From CALGFH01 sp036003705 (GTDB lineage Bacteria; Actinomycetota; CALGFH01): a DNA stretch of 22,978 nt. This document shows positions 22,634 through 22,978 of this stretch, piece by piece (positions within the stretch are counted from its first letter, which is position 1; every line of letters begins with the position of its first letter). The DNA lies in the NCBI GenBank assembly GCA_036003705.1, contig DASYSE010000073.1, positions 1 through 22,978 of the forward strand, in the 5' to 3' direction. Made by a program: the position numbers and the translations under genes. The notes under the pieces were generated by a model, which was given only the letters and a program-made list of their open reading frames with translations, searched no databases and had not been told where the DNA came from.

Positions 22634-22978
22634 TCATTCGTAGAACCCGGTCATGGCGTCGGCCGGGCGGGCCGGGGCCGCCTCGGGGGGCTGCACGGTG
22701 GCCAGCCACTCCTCGTACAGGTGGACCCGGGCGGGCAGCGCGAACGGGGCCTCGGGGTTGGTGACCAGCGCCTCCCCCGGCATCAGGGTCTGGATCTCGG
22801 CCCCGAGGTCGGACAGGTCCTGCTTGGAGGAGGACCGCAGGGTGTTGCGGTCGCGCTCGTCGGCCAGGCCGAGCACGAAGTAGGTGTTGAACTGGCTGAG
22901 CAGCTCGGGGTCGATCAGCTTGGGCTGCTGGGTGACGGCGCACAGGCCGACGTTGAACTTGCGGCCCTCGCGGGCCAG
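22634..22978 (-). CDS. herA: HerA-like DNA translocase ATPase (partial, C-terminal 114 residues)
   Basis: The gene enters from the right edge and ends at 22634. Visible residues begin with LAREGRKFNVGLCAVTQQP, matching the sensor region after Walker B of HerA/FtsK-type ATPases (the usual form is AREGRKFGVGL...SQRP). LSQFNTYFVLGLADERD follows, then an LMPGEALV segment and PARVHLYEEW near the C-terminus, all typical of the HerA C-terminal part. HerA moves DNA for the NurA nuclease and the Mre11-Rad50 system in archaea and some bacteria. The P-loop and N-terminal barrel lie outside the window. The 108-base gap to sbcD contains a hairpin. A NurA gene is not visible. Confidence 0.8.
   Translation of the reverse strand: MAREGRKFNVGLCAVTQQPKLIDPELLSQFNTYFVLGLADERDRNTLRSSSKQDLSDLGAEIQTLMPGEALVTNPEAPFALPARVHLYEEWLATVQPPEAAPARPADAMTGFYE

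Noticed and set aside
1..22978. tRNA, rRNA, CRISPR arrays, insertion sequences and integrases.
   Set aside because: None was seen. There are no regularly spaced repeats, no transposase or recombinase motifs, and no cloverleaf-like segments at the island junction.

Overview
This is a GC-rich bacterial window (sampled lines run about 72% GC in housekeeping genes, 55-63% in the 3541-3660 gap). It is most likely from an actinobacterium, probably an uncultured or soil lineage. Support for this is a DUF4193 zinc-ribbon protein (an actinobacterial family), an Lnt/polyprenol-phosphate mannose synthase gene pair as in mycobacteria, many GTG/TTG starts, and 1-4 bp stop/start overlaps. Species-level assignment is not possible from the sequence alone.

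Left part (1-3441, minus strand): a Qat-type anti-phage operon cut by the window edge. It reads qatA (KAP-family P-loop ATPase), qatB, and the first 209 codons of qatC (QueC-like PP-loop enzyme). The start/stop codons overlap at both junctions, and qatD (TatD-like nuclease) should lie just outside. A lower-GC gap follows, then a thioesterase-fold gene whose second half is missing. This suggests the defence island replaced or interrupted the 3' end of that gene.

Middle part (4069-10854): a plus-strand run of an adenosine-deaminase-family enzyme, a cytochrome P450 and an agmatinase/arginase-family ureohydrolase, all tightly spaced. It continues into an ECF sigma factor overlapping an O6-methylguanine methyltransferase that carries an Ada-type methyl-sensing zinc domain at its C-terminus. 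After a small convergent unknown gene comes an M17 leucyl aminopeptidase. Its stop codon shares a CTAG palindrome with the stop of the convergent cyclase gene.

Right part (10851-22978, all minus strand, described here in transcription order from the right edge): the C-terminal end of a HerA-like translocase, then SbcD/Mre11 and SbcC/Rad50 nuclease subunits. A 169-bp gap with a good housekeeping-type promoter follows. Then comes a compact operon: DUF4193 protein, Lnt, polyprenol-phosphate mannosyltransferase, AlkD-like DNA alkylation repair protein, a protein with a C-terminal cyclic-nucleotide-binding domain, and a large zinc-ribbon/class III cyclase/AAA/TPR protein.

The most interesting points are: (i) the cNMP-binding protein translationally coupled to a class III cyclase-ATPase in an operon with a DNA glycosylase; (ii) the ECF sigma factor coupled to an Ogt-Ada fusion, a possible alkylation-damage switch; and (iii) the partial Qat system with a visible chromosomal junction.
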